Assembly (NCBI GenBank): GCA_002384815.1
Contig: DGBN01000018.1
Coordinates: 1-50,209, forward strand
Length of the DNA stretch: 50,209 nt
From: Oxalobacteraceae bacterium UBA4003
Lineage (GTDB): Bacteria; Pseudomonadota; Gammaproteobacteria; Burkholderiales; Burkholderiaceae_D
Direction: 5' to 3'
Shown: positions 1 through 8,838 of the stretch, piece after piece
Position numbering within the stretch: the stretch's first letter is position 1
Layout: the number at the start of each line of letters is the position of its first letter
Program-made: the position numbers and the translations under genes
Notes under the pieces: generated by a model
Told to the model about the DNA's origin: nothing
The model's input: the letters and a program-made list of their open reading frames with translations, nothing else
Databases searched by the model: none

Positions 1-18
1 GGTTGGGATTTTAAATAT

Positions 19-380
19 TGGTGGAGGCGGCGGGAATCGAACCCGCGTCCAGAAGCACTCTACAGACAGTTCTACATACTTAGCGCTGCCATTTGATTTA
101 ACCCGTACGACGCGGACGCGCACGCTGCGGACAGGCGAGTCACCTATTATTTAACGCCTTGCCAAGTGACCCGGCATGACGCGATTCCTTGTATATGACT
201 TCACTGCTGTTGCCAGCCCGCCCCAAGGAAGAAACGGTGTGAAGCTAACCGGTTATTAAGCGGCTAGTGCGTACGAGTTATCGTTTGCAGTTATTACTTG
301 TCTGGATGTATTTACGAGGTAACCAGTCCTCGGTATGCCCTGCGCTGCTTTGCAACCCCTGTCGAAACCAGGTCGCCCCC
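19..380 (-). ncRNA. ssrA: tmRNA (transfer-messenger RNA)
   Basis: tmRNA rescues ribosomes stalled on broken mRNAs and tags the unfinished protein for proteolysis. Read on the minus strand, the 3' end is a tRNA-like TpsiC arm (GGTTCGATTCCC) followed by the acceptor strand and an encoded CCA at 21-19. The 5' end GGGGGCG (380-374) pairs over seven positions, one of them G-U, with CGCCTCC just before ACCA, which fixes both ends. The tag frame runs from a GCA resume codon at 288 to TAA at 256 and encodes ANDNSYALAA, with a second TAA directly behind. The ALAA ending is the usual ClpXP/ClpAP degron. The end pairing, tag and length of 362 nt all agree, so the call is firm. Confidence 0.97.
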
Positions 381-390
381 AAGCATTGCC

Positions 391-396
391 ATTGTA
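391..396 (-). promoter_or_regulatory. Candidate -10 box for ssrA
   Basis: On the minus strand TACAAT lies 10 nt before the first base of the tmRNA (380). No good -35 hexamer sits 16-18 nt further upstream; the nearest is TGAAGC. This is a weak, position-based call. Confidence 0.35.
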
Positions 397-491
397 ACGC
401 AATAGATGGGGTGCTTCATTGTTGATTCAAGTGCATTCGATGTGATTGTCTCTGCCTGTGCAGAGCGGGCTTGATGCCGGTTGGCCCAAAT

Positions 492-1157
492 TCAGGATAG
501 TCGGCCGAGAAGATCGAATAGCTGTTGCGGCGATTCGACCAGCGCATCGGCATTCCATGCGGCGGGTGCAACTCCGCCGCAATAACCCCATGCGACCGCG
601 ATGGTTGTCATGCCGGCAGCCTGACCCGCTTGAATGTCGCGCAGGTCGTCGCCGACATACCAGCAATGTTCCGGTTGAATGCCTATGCGTTTGGCAGCTT
701 CTAATAATGGCGCGGGGTGCGGTTTCGGGTGGGCGGTGGTATCGCCGGAAATGACGCAGGCCGCATGATGCAGGCCGATCTGGGGTACCAGTTGATCGGT
801 CAGTTGTGCAGCCTTGTTCGTAACGATGCCCCAAACAATGTTTTTCGCTTGCAGGCCTGATAACAATTCAGGAATGCCTTCGAACAAGCTGCTGTTGACG
901 GCGATTGCTGCTGCATAGTTGCTTAAAAAACTGTCGCGCAGTTCCGCATATTCTGCATCTTGCGGTGTGATGCCGAAGGCAACGCCTATCAAGCCGCGTG
1001 CACCGGCGGATGCGACGGGACGCAACAGTTCGTAGTCGGCAGGCGGCAGGCCGCGTGTAACGAGCAATTGATTGACTGCGCCTGCCAGATCAGGTGCGGT
1101 ATCGGCAAGCGTGCCGTCGAGATCAAACAAAATGGCTAGGGGGGCAGATAATTTCAT
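492..1157 (-). CDS. HAD phosphatase, Gph/MupP type
   Basis: 221-residue HAD-superfamily phosphatase, annotated in such genomes as phosphoglycolate phosphatase. Motif I is FDLDGT (nucleophile Asp12, acid/base Asp14). A GIVTNK stretch near residue 112 fits motif II, HPKPHP holds the motif III lysine and GDDLRDI is motif IV. It lies 81 nt downstream of ubiG on the same strand. In Pseudomonas the ubiG-linked homologue near gyrA-serC is MupP, the N-acetylmuramate-6-phosphate phosphatase of cell-wall recycling, so that role is as plausible here as phosphoglycolate removal. HAD phosphatase is certain; substrate is not. The ATG at 1157 has only a weak ribosome site, but no later start keeps motif I. 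Confidence 0.9.
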   Translation of the reverse strand: MKLSAPLAILFDLDGTLADTAPDLAGAVNQLLVTRGLPPADYELLRPVASAGARGLIGVAFGITPQDAEYAELRDSFLSNYAAAIAVNSSLFEGIPELLSGLQAKNIVWGIVTNKAAQLTDQLVPQIGLHHAACVISGDTTAHPKPHPAPLLEAAKRIGIQPEHCWYVGDDLRDIQAGQAAGMTTIAVAWGYCGGVAPAAWNADALVESPQQLFDLLGRLS

Positions 1158-1238
1158 GCAGACTCAATGTGCAGGTCGAGGGAGTAAACAGCGCTTAGCG
1201 TACAAGCGACGATAAGCGTGCTGTGCCGATGTGAGAGG

Positions 1239-1934
1239 TCAGGCGGATTTGCTGCACGCGACCAGATAATTGACGCTGGTGTCGTGCGTGAGCGAGTAGA
1301 TCTTCGTCAGCGGGTTGAAGCCCATTCCCCTGAGAGTGTCTACTGTCAGACCAGCCTCGCGTGCAAACCGGGAAAGCTCGGCTGGCGTGATGAATTTGGC
1401 GTAATCGTGCGTGCCTTTGGGGAGCAGTCGCAACAGGTATTCTGCGCCGAGTACGGCATGCAGATACGCTTTTGGATTACGATTGATGGTCGAAAAAAAT
1501 ATGGTCCCGCCAGGTTTGGCGAGTTTGGCAGCAGCGGCAACGATGGAGGCAGGGTCGGGCACATGTTCGAGCATCTCCATGCAGGTAACGATGTCGAATT
1601 TGCCCGCTTCACGTGCGGCCATGTCTTCGGCTGCAATCAATTCATAGCGCACTTGTACGCCAGTTTCCAGGCTATGCAGATCGGCGACCTTAAGCGCTTT
1701 TTCAGACAGATCGATGCCTGTCACATTGGCGCCTTTTTTTGCCATCGATTCGGCCAGAATGCCGCCGCCGCAACCAATATCGATTACCGTTTTGGTTGCC
1801 AATGGAGCGCGACTATTGATCCATTCAAGACGTAATGGATTAATTTCATGCAAGGGACGGAATTCCGATGTGGGATCCCACCATTGATGGGCCAGATCGC
1901 TAAATTTTTTCAGTTCTAAAGGGTCGGCATTCAT
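1239..1934 (-). CDS. ubiG: Ubiquinone biosynthesis O-methyltransferase
   Basis: 231 residues, normal length for UbiG, the SAM-dependent enzyme that performs both O-methylations in ubiquinone synthesis. The class I methyltransferase motif VIDIGCGGG is at about residues 50-58. Other family hallmarks are QWWDP near residue 18, LHEINPLRLEWI near 28, CMEMLEHVPDP in the middle and INRNPKA after it. The start ATG at 1934 follows a gap of about 118 nt from the end of ompA that contains a terminator. ubiG therefore has its own promoter, probably shared with the phosphatase gene 81 nt downstream. Its place next to gyrA/ompA is usual in Burkholderiales. Confidence 0.96.
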   Translation of the reverse strand: MNADPLELKKFSDLAHQWWDPTSEFRPLHEINPLRLEWINSRAPLATKTVIDIGCGGGILAESMAKKGANVTGIDLSEKALKVADLHSLETGVQVRYELIAAEDMAAREAGKFDIVTCMEMLEHVPDPASIVAAAAKLAKPGGTIFFSTINRNPKAYLHAVLGAEYLLRLLPKGTHDYAKFITPAELSRFAREAGLTVDTLRGMGFNPLTKIYSLTHDTSVNYLVACSKSA

Positions 1935-2012
1935 GTGCTAAATGATAACTGGAAAGTGGGATGCGCGCTGATGTTGCCAATTGAAAAATGAATGAATCAA
2001 TGTGCGAAAAAA

Positions 2013-2040
2013 AACCCCGCCGCAGCGGGGTTTTTTATTC
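2013..2040 (-). terminator. Rho-independent terminator of ompA
   Basis: Perfect 8-bp stem AACCCCGC/GCGGGGTT with a 4-nt loop (2021-2024). It is flanked by an A-run on the left and a T-run on the right, so it could work both ways. On the minus strand it lies about 20 nt after the ompA stop and is followed by a run of T residues. Confidence 0.9.
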
Positions 2041-2052
2041 GTATGAAACGAA

Positions 2053-2664
2053 TTATTTACGTGTACCGACAACTTCGATTTCTACACGACGGTTTTGTGC
2101 GCGACCAGCAGCTGTTTTGTTTGTAGCAACTGGTTGTTTTTCGCCTTTACCTTCGGTGTAGACACGTTTTGCATCGACACCTTTACCGACCAGATAGCCT
2201 TTAACAGCTTCTGAGCGACGGATCGACAGTTTTTGGTTGTATGCATCGGAACCAACAGAGTCGGTATGACCAACAGCGATGATAACTTCCAGGTTCAAAG
2301 CATTGAGCTTGGATGCCAGGTCGTCAAGTTTTGCTTTGCCGTCTGCCTTCAATACTGCCTTGTCGAAGTCAAAGAATGCATCAGCTGCAAACGTGACTTT
2401 TTCCGAGGTAGGTACTGGAGCTGCTGCTGGAGCTGCTGCTGGAGCAGCTGCGGCTACCAATGCACCGTCGCAACCTGCAACTGAGTCAGCTGGAGTCCAG
2501 TAGCCAGTGTGCCAGCACAGACCAGTACCGCTACGTACGATCGTGCCGTTGCTGGCTTGAGCGTATGCGCTGTTTGGAGTGCTTGCTTGGATATCGGTTT
2601 GAGCTTGAGCAGACATTGCAACGACTGCGGACGCAGCGAAGACGAGTTTTGCTAATTTATTCAT
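2053..2664 (-). CDS. ompA: OmpA-family protein, Cys-motif N-terminus
   Basis: 203-residue secreted protein. A signal peptide ends near residue 21 (AMSAQA). A roughly 50-residue segment with two cysteines follows (CWHTGYWTPADSVAGCDGA), then an Ala/Pro linker and a C-terminal OmpA peptidoglycan-binding domain with GHTDSVG, SIRRSEAV and NRRVEI. There is no transmembrane beta-barrel, unlike E. coli OmpA. This layout is typical of Burkholderiales OmpA-like proteins that bind peptidoglycan. The frame stays open upstream to 2763, but the ATG at 2664 is preceded by GAGAGGAGAAAG and starts the signal peptide. A paralogue lies immediately upstream on the same strand. Confidence 0.93.
   Translation of the reverse strand: MNKLAKLVFAASAVVAMSAQAQTDIQASTPNSAYAQASNGTIVRSGTGLCWHTGYWTPADSVAGCDGALVAAAAPAAAPAAAPVPTSEKVTFAADAFFDFDKAVLKADGKAKLDDLASKLNALNLEVIIAVGHTDSVGSDAYNQKLSIRRSEAVKGYLVGKGVDAKRVYTEGKGEKQPVATNKTAAGRAQNRRVEIEVVGTRK
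2417..2452. repeat. Three tandem 12-bp repeats in ompA linker
   Basis: GGAGCTGCTGCT occurs twice in tandem, followed by a diverged third copy GGAGCAGCTGCG. They encode the Ala/Pro linker between the N-terminal segment and the OmpA domain. Because each unit is 12 bp, copy-number change would keep the frame. Confidence 0.85.
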
Positions 2665-2981
2665 ATTTCTTTCTCCTCTCGAGTGAGATATCCGCAGATA
2701 AACTGCGCAAATTACGTGAATGACATCGGATGTGGATACTAACACGCGCTTCAACAACCACATGAAACTTATTGTTCACATGCAATGGTTTAACTTACTG
2801 CCATTTTGCCACAGCCGCAGTGTTTGGCGGAACCTTGTTAAATCGGCTGATCACCGTTTCTTCAAAGTTGTTGCGTCGATACAACGGCATACAAGTTAAT
2901 GTTTCCGTATGCCAAACATTGACCTTTGGATATGAAAATCGTTCATGTTTTGAGGAAATTTTTATTAAATTAATTACATGC
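2665..2981. other. Leader/promoter region of ompA
   Basis: 317 bases between the two OmpA-like genes. I see the ompA ribosome site next to 2664 and no credible gene. No -35/-10 pair is good enough to name and no terminator with a T-run is evident for the upstream paralogue. The length is compatible with a long untranslated leader, but nothing shows that directly. Confidence 0.5.
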
Positions 2982-3659
2982 TTATTTTGCTTGTTCCTGC
3001 ATTTCAATAAAAACGCGACGGTTGGGAGCAAGACAAGATATGAGTTTTCCATGCGGCAATTTTGCATCGCACAATTTGACTGGCTGGATCTCACCTGCGC
3101 CAAGGATATTCATTTTTACATTGATTCCTTTGGCCTTTAGATAGTTGGCAACCGATGCCGCCCGTTTTTCTGAAAGATTTTGATTGAACTGCTTGGAGCC
3201 CAGATGATCGGTATGTCCGGTGATCGTGATGCCGTCAATTCCTTTGCATTGTGCAAGTATGGGTATGACTTTTTGATCAATCTGCTGTTTTGCAGCCTTG
3301 TTCAGTACGGTCTTGCCAAAGGCGAAGGTCTGGTCGCTTGCGAGTGTGAGTGCGACGTTGCAAGACGGTTTCGCTGCCAGCGACATCGATTGCCCCTCTT
3401 TTTCCAGGCTATTTGCCATTTCCGGAGCGGTTGGATTGGGAATCGGGGATGCTAGAGCGCCATCGCACCCTGCGACGGCGTCATTCGGAGTCCAGAAGCC
3501 GGAGCGCCAGCAAAGATCATAGTTGCTGCGAGTAATGGTGCCGCGACTATCCTGACTGTAGGCGGGATTCGACGGAGCTTGGATGTCAGTGGTGGTTTGT
3601 GCTGCAACATACGATGACGCGGCGCCGACCAGTAGACCTAGGGCCAGTTTGTTAATCAT
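2982..3659 (-). CDS. OmpA-family paralogue
   Basis: 225-residue secreted protein paralogous to the ompA gene that follows. The signal peptide ends near residue 20 (SSYVAAQ), then TDIQAP and CWRSGFWTPNDAVAGCDGA, almost the same cysteine segment as in ompA. The C-terminal OmpA domain has GHTDHLG, SEKRAASV and APNRRVFIEM, so the peptidoglycan-contacting Asp and Arg are kept. It differs by having four further cysteines, in the linker and OmpA domain (for example PSCNVAL and KLCDAK). Tandem duplication followed by divergence is the simplest explanation. The start ATG at 3659 begins the signal peptide. Confidence 0.9.
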   Translation of the reverse strand: MINKLALGLLVGAASSYVAAQTTTDIQAPSNPAYSQDSRGTITRSNYDLCWRSGFWTPNDAVAGCDGALASPIPNPTAPEMANSLEKEGQSMSLAAKPSCNVALTLASDQTFAFGKTVLNKAAKQQIDQKVIPILAQCKGIDGITITGHTDHLGSKQFNQNLSEKRAASVANYLKAKGINVKMNILGAGEIQPVKLCDAKLPHGKLISCLAPNRRVFIEMQEQAK

Positions 3660-3928
3660 GGTTTTCTCGTAATGGAATGAGTGTTCAGGAAGCAGGGCGG
3701 ATTTCAGCAGTCAGCATTTAAACATATTTTTCTGAAAAATCAGTGGCAGCAATGGTTATCGTTTGTAAAATTCCTGCGATGCCGAAAGGGGGGAGAAGAG
3801 TCCTCTACCGTGTTAAAATCTACGATTTGCCGGATCGCGCGTATTGAATGCGTATTTGAATCGCATTGAAATATTAATGCGCCGATTCTTCACTATCAAA
3901 CCCTAGCCTAAGACCAGACGAACCGCCA

Positions 3929-6544
3929 ATGGATCAATTCGCTAAAGAAACAATTCCGATTTCGCTTGAAGAAGAGATGCGCAAAAGTTACCTCGATTAC
4001 GCGATGAGCGTGATTGTAGGGCGCGCATTACCGGACGTACGCGACGGCTTGAAGCCGGTGCATCGCCGGGTTCTGTTTGCGATGCATGAAATGAACAATG
4101 TCTGGAATCGCCCGTTCGTCAAATGCGCGCGCGTGGTCGGTGAGACCATGGGTAAATATCACCCGCATGGCGACGCGTCGATCTACGATACGCTGGTGCG
4201 GATGGCACAACCATTTTCGCTACGCTATATGTTGGTCGATGGCCAGGGTAACTTTGGTTCGATCGACGGCGATAACGCGGCGGCGATGCGATACACCGAG
4301 TGCCGCCTGGACAAGATTGCCGGCGAACTGCTGGCCGATCTGGACAAGGAAACCGTCGATTTCGTACCTAACTACGATGGCAAGGAAAAAGAGCCGTCGG
4401 TGCTGCCGACGCGCATCCCGAATCTGCTGATCAATGGCTCGTCCGGTATTGCAGTCGGCATGGCGACGAATATTCCGCCACACAATATTACTGAAGTCAT
4501 CGACGGCGCCTTGCACGTACTGCGTAATGCAGAGACGACGGTCGATGAACTGATTGAAATTATTCCGGCGCCGGATTTCCCGACGGGCGGCATTATTTAC
4601 GGTGTGTCCGGCGTACGCGACGGCTACCGTACCGGCCGCGGCCGCGTCGTGATGCGCGCAAAAACGCATTTTGAAGAGTACGGCAAGGAAAATCGTGCGG
4701 CGATTATCGTCGACGAGTTGCCGTATCAGGTGAACAAGAAGTCGCTGCTGGAGCGTATCGCCGAACTGGTGCGTGACAAAAAGCTTGACGGTATTTCCGA
4801 TATTCGCGACGAGTCCGATAAATCCGGTATGCGTGTCGTGATTGAATTGAAGCGCAATGAAGTACCGGAAGTCGTGCTGAACAATCTGTACAAGCAGACT
4901 CAGTTGCAGGACACCTTCGGTATGAATATGGTGGCGCTGGTCGATGGTCAGCCGAAGTTGCTGAATCTGAAGCAGATGCTGGAGTGCTTCCTGTCGCACC
5001 GCCGCGAAGTGGTTACACGTCGCACCATATTCGAATTGCGCAAGGCGCGCGAACGTGGCCACGTGCTGGAAGGTCTGGCTGTTGCGCTGGCGAATATCGA
5101 TGATTTCATCGCGATCATCAAGGCGGCACCTACACCGCCGGTAGCAAAAGTCGATTTGATGTCGCGGGCCTGGGATTCGTCCGTCGTGCGCGAAATGCTG
5201 GCACGTACCGGCGAAGAAGGCGTAGGCGGCGTCAATGCCTTCCGCCCGGAAAACCTGCCCGTGCATTACGGTATCCAGTCTGACGGTTTGTATAAATTAT
5301 CCGACGATCAGGCGCAGGAAATTCTGCAGATGCGTCTGCAACGCCTGACCGGTCTGGAGCAGGACAAGATCGTCAATGAATACAAGGAAGTCATGTCGCA
5401 GATCGCCGATCTGCTCGATATCCTGGCCAAACCTGAGCGCGTGACTGTCATCATCACCGACGAGCTGACTCTGGCGAAAAATGAATACGGCATCGGCAAC
5501 AAGGATGGGCGTCGTTCGACCATCGAATTGAATGCCACCGATCTCGGTACCGAAGATCTGATCACACCGCAGGATATGGTCGTGACCCTGTCGCATACCG
5601 GTTACATGAAGTCGCAGCCGATTACCGAATACCGCGCGCAAAAACGCGGTGGTCGCGGCAAGCAGGCGATGGCGACCAAGGAAGACGACTGGATTGACCA
5701 ACTGTTCATCGCCAATACGCACGATTACATTCTGTGTTTCAGTAATCGCGGTCGCATGTACTGGCTGAAGGTGTGGGAAGTGCCGCAAGGTTCACGCAAC
5801 TCGCGTGGCAAGCCTATCGTCAACATGTTCCCGCTGCAGGATGGCGAGAAGATTACGGTGATCCTGCCGGTCTCCGGCGAGAATCGTACCTTCCCTGAAG
5901 ATCGCTATATTTTCATGTCCACCAGTCTTGGCACCGTGAAAAAAACCTCGCTCAGAGATTTCAGTAATCCACGCAAGGCCGGCATCATCGCGGTTGATCT
6001 GGATGATGGCGATTTCCTGATCGGTGCTGCGTTGACGGATGGCAAGCATGACGTGATGTTGTTCTCCGATTCCGGCAAGGCAGTGCGTTTCGATGAAAAC
6101 GATGTACGTCCTATGGGCCGTACTGCACGTGGCGTGCGCGGCATGAATCTGGAAGAAGGCCAGCAAGTCATTGCCCTGCTGGTGGCTGAGAATGAACAGC
6201 AATCGGTGTTGACGGCAACGGAAAACGGTTTCGGCAAACGTACGCCGATTACCGAGTACACACGTCATGGTCGCGGTACCAAGGGCATGATCGCAATCCA
6301 GACCAGTGAGCGTAACGGTAAAGTTGTTGCGGCCACTTTGGTGGAAGCGGCAGATGAAATCATGCTGATCACGACCGGCGGCGTACTGATTCGTACACGT
6401 GTTGCAGAAATTCGTGAAATGGGCCGCGCCACGCAAGGCGTGACGCTGATTGCTGTCGAAGACGGCACCAAGCTGAGCGGCCTGCAACGTATTCTGGAAT
6501 CAGATATTGAAGAAGACCAATCCGGTACGGAGGAAGAGGAATAA
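3929..6544 (+). CDS. gyrA: DNA gyrase subunit A
   Basis: 871-residue subunit of type II topoisomerase, which with GyrB introduces negative supercoils. The N-terminal breakage-reunion domain has RALPDVRDGLKPVHRR and the catalytic tyrosine in AAAMRYTE. The C-terminal DNA-wrapping domain contains the GyrA-box QKRGGRGKQAM, which separates it from ParC. The tail is acidic (EEDQSGTEEEE). The quinolone-determining region reads HPHGDASIYD, so position 83 in E. coli numbering is Ala rather than Ser, with Asp87 kept. The start ATG at 3929 gives the expected MDQFAKETIPISLEEEMRKS opening. Its stop overlaps the serC start by one base, implying co-transcription. Confidence 0.98.
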   Translation: MDQFAKETIPISLEEEMRKSYLDYAMSVIVGRALPDVRDGLKPVHRRVLFAMHEMNNVWNRPFVKCARVVGETMGKYHPHGDASIYDTLVRMAQPFSLRYMLVDGQGNFGSIDGDNAAAMRYTECRLDKIAGELLADLDKETVDFVPNYDGKEKEPSVLPTRIPNLLINGSSGIAVGMATNIPPHNITEVIDGALHVLRNAETTVDELIEIIPAPDFPTGGIIYGVSGVRDGYRTGRGRVVMRAKTHFEEYGKENRAAIIVDELPYQVNKKSLLERIAELVRDKKLDGISDIRDESDKSGMRVVIELKRNEVPEVVLNNLYKQTQLQDTFGMNMVALVDGQPKLLNLKQMLECFLSHRREVVTRRTIFELRKARERGHVLEGLAVALANIDDFIAIIKAAPTPPVAKVDLMSRAWDSSVVREMLARTGEEGVGGVNAFRPENLPVHYGIQSDGLYKLSDDQAQEILQMRLQRLTGLEQDKIVNEYKEVMSQIADLLDILAKPERVTVIITDELTLAKNEYGIGNKDGRRSTIELNATDLGTEDLITPQDMVVTLSHTGYMKSQPITEYRAQKRGGRGKQAMATKEDDWIDQLFIANTHDYILCFSNRGRMYWLKVWEVPQGSRNSRGKPIVNMFPLQDGEKITVILPVSGENRTFPEDRYIFMSTSLGTVKKTSLRDFSNPRKAGIIAVDLDDGDFLIGAALTDGKHDVMLFSDSGKAVRFDENDVRPMGRTARGVRGMNLEEGQQVIALLVAENEQQSVLTATENGFGKRTPITEYTRHGRGTKGMIAIQTSERNGKVVAATLVEAADEIMLITTGGVLIRTRVAEIREMGRATQGVTLIAVEDGTKLSGLQRILESDIEEDQSGTEEEE

Positions 6545-7635
6545 TGAAGCGTGTGTTTAACTTTTCGCCGGGACCGGCTGCCATTGCACCAGAAGTAATA
6601 CAGCAAGCTGCGGTTGAAATGACAAACTGGAAGGGTAGTGGTTTGTCAGTCATGGAGATGAGTCATCGCGGGCGTGAATTTACGGAAATCCTGGCAAACG
6701 CAAAAAACGATTTGCGCGAGCTGATGGCGATTCCGGATAACTATAAAATCCTGTTCATGCAAGGTGGCGCGATCGCAGAAAATGCGATCATACCTATGAA
6801 TTTGGTCGGCCATAAATCGCAACCGGCCACGATAGACTTCGTCAATACCGGCCACTGGTCAGTCAAGAGCATAGAAGAAGCGCACAAGTACGCGAATGTA
6901 AATATCGCTGCCTCATCGGAAGATAAAAATTTCACGTATGTACCGGCGCGCGATAGCTGGAAGCTGACACCTGATGCAGCATATGTGCATGTCTGCACGA
7001 ATGAAACCATAGGCGGTGTTGAGTTCGATTACACACCGGATGTCGGCAATGTGCCATTGGTGGCTGACATGTCGTCAAATATTCTGTCGCGTGCAATCGA
7101 TGTCTCCAGGTATGCCGTGATTTACGCCGGTGCACAAAAAAATATCGGTCCTGCAGGCTTGACCATCGTGATCGTGCGCGATGACATGCTTGGGCATGCA
7201 CTGCCTATCTGTCCATCCGCTTTCGACTGGAAACTGGTCGCCGAGCATGACTCCATGTTCAACACACCGCCAACCTATCCCATCTATATCGCGGGCCTGA
7301 CCTTTCAGTGGATGAAGCGCCAGGGCGGCGTCGCTGCGATGGAAAAAGTTAACATCGCGAAGGCGAAATTGGCCTACGATTATCTGGACTCGACCGATTT
7401 CTACATCAATAACGTACCGGCAGCGAACCGTTCACGCATGAACGTACCGTTCTTCTTGAAAGACGAATCGTTGAACGCCAAGTTCATCGCTGAAGCTGAG
7501 CAAAACGATCTGGTGCAACTCAAAGGCCATAGTTCAGTCGGCGGTATGCGTGCATCGATTTACAATGCAATGCCGATCGAAGGCGTGCAGGCACTGGTTG
7601 CCTTCATGAAAGACTTCGAGAAAAAATACGGTTGA
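6544..7635 (+). CDS. serC: Phosphoserine aminotransferase
   Basis: 363 residues, full family length. SerC is a PLP enzyme of serine synthesis that also acts in pyridoxal-phosphate synthesis. The N-terminus is the family signature FNFSPGPAAI, and the PLP-binding lysine lies in GAQKNIGPAG at about residue 199. HWSVKS and the conserved C-terminal GGMRASIYNAMP motif are present. The start ATG overlaps the gyrA stop (TAATG), so translation is probably coupled. The gyrA-serC-pheA order is a long-conserved cluster in gamma- and betaproteobacteria. Confidence 0.97.
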   Translation: MKRVFNFSPGPAAIAPEVIQQAAVEMTNWKGSGLSVMEMSHRGREFTEILANAKNDLRELMAIPDNYKILFMQGGAIAENAIIPMNLVGHKSQPATIDFVNTGHWSVKSIEEAHKYANVNIAASSEDKNFTYVPARDSWKLTPDAAYVHVCTNETIGGVEFDYTPDVGNVPLVADMSSNILSRAIDVSRYAVIYAGAQKNIGPAGLTIVIVRDDMLGHALPICPSAFDWKLVAEHDSMFNTPPTYPIYIAGLTFQWMKRQGGVAAMEKVNIAKAKLAYDYLDSTDFYINNVPAANRSRMNVPFFLKDESLNAKFIAEAEQNDLVQLKGHSSVGGMRASIYNAMPIEGVQALVAFMKDFEKKYG

Positions 7636-7674
7636 TTCACTTTCGAATCTGAAGCTCTAAGGTGTTTGCCTAAT

Positions 7675-8751
7675 ATGACGACGGACAACAAGCTCAAACC
7701 GCTGCGTGAACAGATCGATGCAATCGATGCGCAAATCCTTGATTTGCTGAATCAGCGCGCACGCGTCGCCCAGCAAGTCGGCCATGTCAAGGCGGAAACC
7801 AATGCACCGGTTTTTCGGCCGGAACGTGAAGCGCAGGTTTTGCGTAGCGTGGCGGAACGCAATCCCGGCCCGCTTCTGAATACAGATATTCAAACCGTTT
7901 TTCGTGAAGTGATGTCGGCTTGTCGTGCGCTGGAAAAGCGCGTGACGGTTGCGTATCTCGGGCCTGCAGGAACCTTCAGCGAACAAGCGGTGTATCAGCA
8001 GTTCGGCCGCGCGGTGGAAGGCATGCCATGCACATCCATCGATGAAGTATTCCGCGCAACAGAAGCCGGCACTGCAGATTTCGGCGTAGTACCGATCGAG
8101 AATTCTTCCGAAGGCGTGATCAATCGCACGCTCGATTTGCTGCTGCAAACGACTTTGACGCTGAGCGGCGAAGTATCGATACAGGTGAATCACAGCTTGA
8201 TGACGCGTTCCGGCAACATGAACGAAATCAAAAGTATATGCGCGCATTCGCAAGCGCTGGCGCAATGCCAGTTGTGGCTCAACCAAAACTATCCAAGTAT
8301 TGAACGTCGTGCAGTTGCTTCCAATGCGGAAGCTGCACGCATGGCGAGCGAAGATACTTCAGTGGCGGCGATCGCCAGCGAGATCGCCGGTAAAAATTAC
8401 AGCCTGCAAGTCATCAAAGCGCACATACAAGATGATCCGCACAACCGCACGCGCTTTGCCGTGATCGGTCGTCTGTTGACGGCTCCGAGCGGCAAGGATC
8501 AAACCTCGCTGGTGCTGTCGGTACCGAACAAGGCGGGTGCTGTCTACAGTTTGCTGGCTCCTTTGGCGAAACATGGCGTTTCGATGACGCGTTTCGAGTC
8601 CCGCCCCGCACGCATGGGTACGTGGGAATATTATTTCTATGTCGATGTGGAAGGCCACTTGAAAGACAGCAAGGTCGCCGACGCATTGAAGGAATTGAAA
8701 GATAACGCTGCATTTTTCAAGGTGCTGGGTTCGTATCCATTCAGTTTGTAA
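7675..8751 (+). CDS. pheA: Chorismate mutase/prephenate dehydratase (P-protein)
   Basis: 358-residue bifunctional enzyme that converts chorismate to prephenate and then phenylpyruvate for phenylalanine synthesis. The order is an AroQ-type chorismate mutase (residues about 1-90, with LREQIDAIDAQILDLLNQRA), a prephenate dehydratase domain (GPAGTFSEQAV, PIENSSEGVINRTLDLL) and a C-terminal ACT domain for feedback control (ESRPARMGTWEYYFYVDVEG). The frame also opens at a TTG at 7666. The ATG at 7675 is preferred because AAGGTG lies 10 nt ahead of it, while the TTG is only 1-2 nt from that site. Confidence 0.96.
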   Translation: MTTDNKLKPLREQIDAIDAQILDLLNQRARVAQQVGHVKAETNAPVFRPEREAQVLRSVAERNPGPLLNTDIQTVFREVMSACRALEKRVTVAYLGPAGTFSEQAVYQQFGRAVEGMPCTSIDEVFRATEAGTADFGVVPIENSSEGVINRTLDLLLQTTLTLSGEVSIQVNHSLMTRSGNMNEIKSICAHSQALAQCQLWLNQNYPSIERRAVASNAEAARMASEDTSVAAIASEIAGKNYSLQVIKAHIQDDPHNRTRFAVIGRLLTAPSGKDQTSLVLSVPNKAGAVYSLLAPLAKHGVSMTRFESRPARMGTWEYYFYVDVEGHLKDSKVADALKELKDNAAFFKVLGSYPFSL

Positions 8752-8838
8752 TTTTTTTGTGCTGTTGTTCCAGATGAGTCTGCCGGAAAATCGGGCATCG
8801 CCATCCTGGCAATAGGCATTCTTGCTCTGGAATCCTTT

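Noticed and set aside
4220..5266. 348-codon open frame antisense to gyrA
   Set aside because: His/Arg/Gln-rich composition typical of a reverse complement of a conserved gene; no family pattern.
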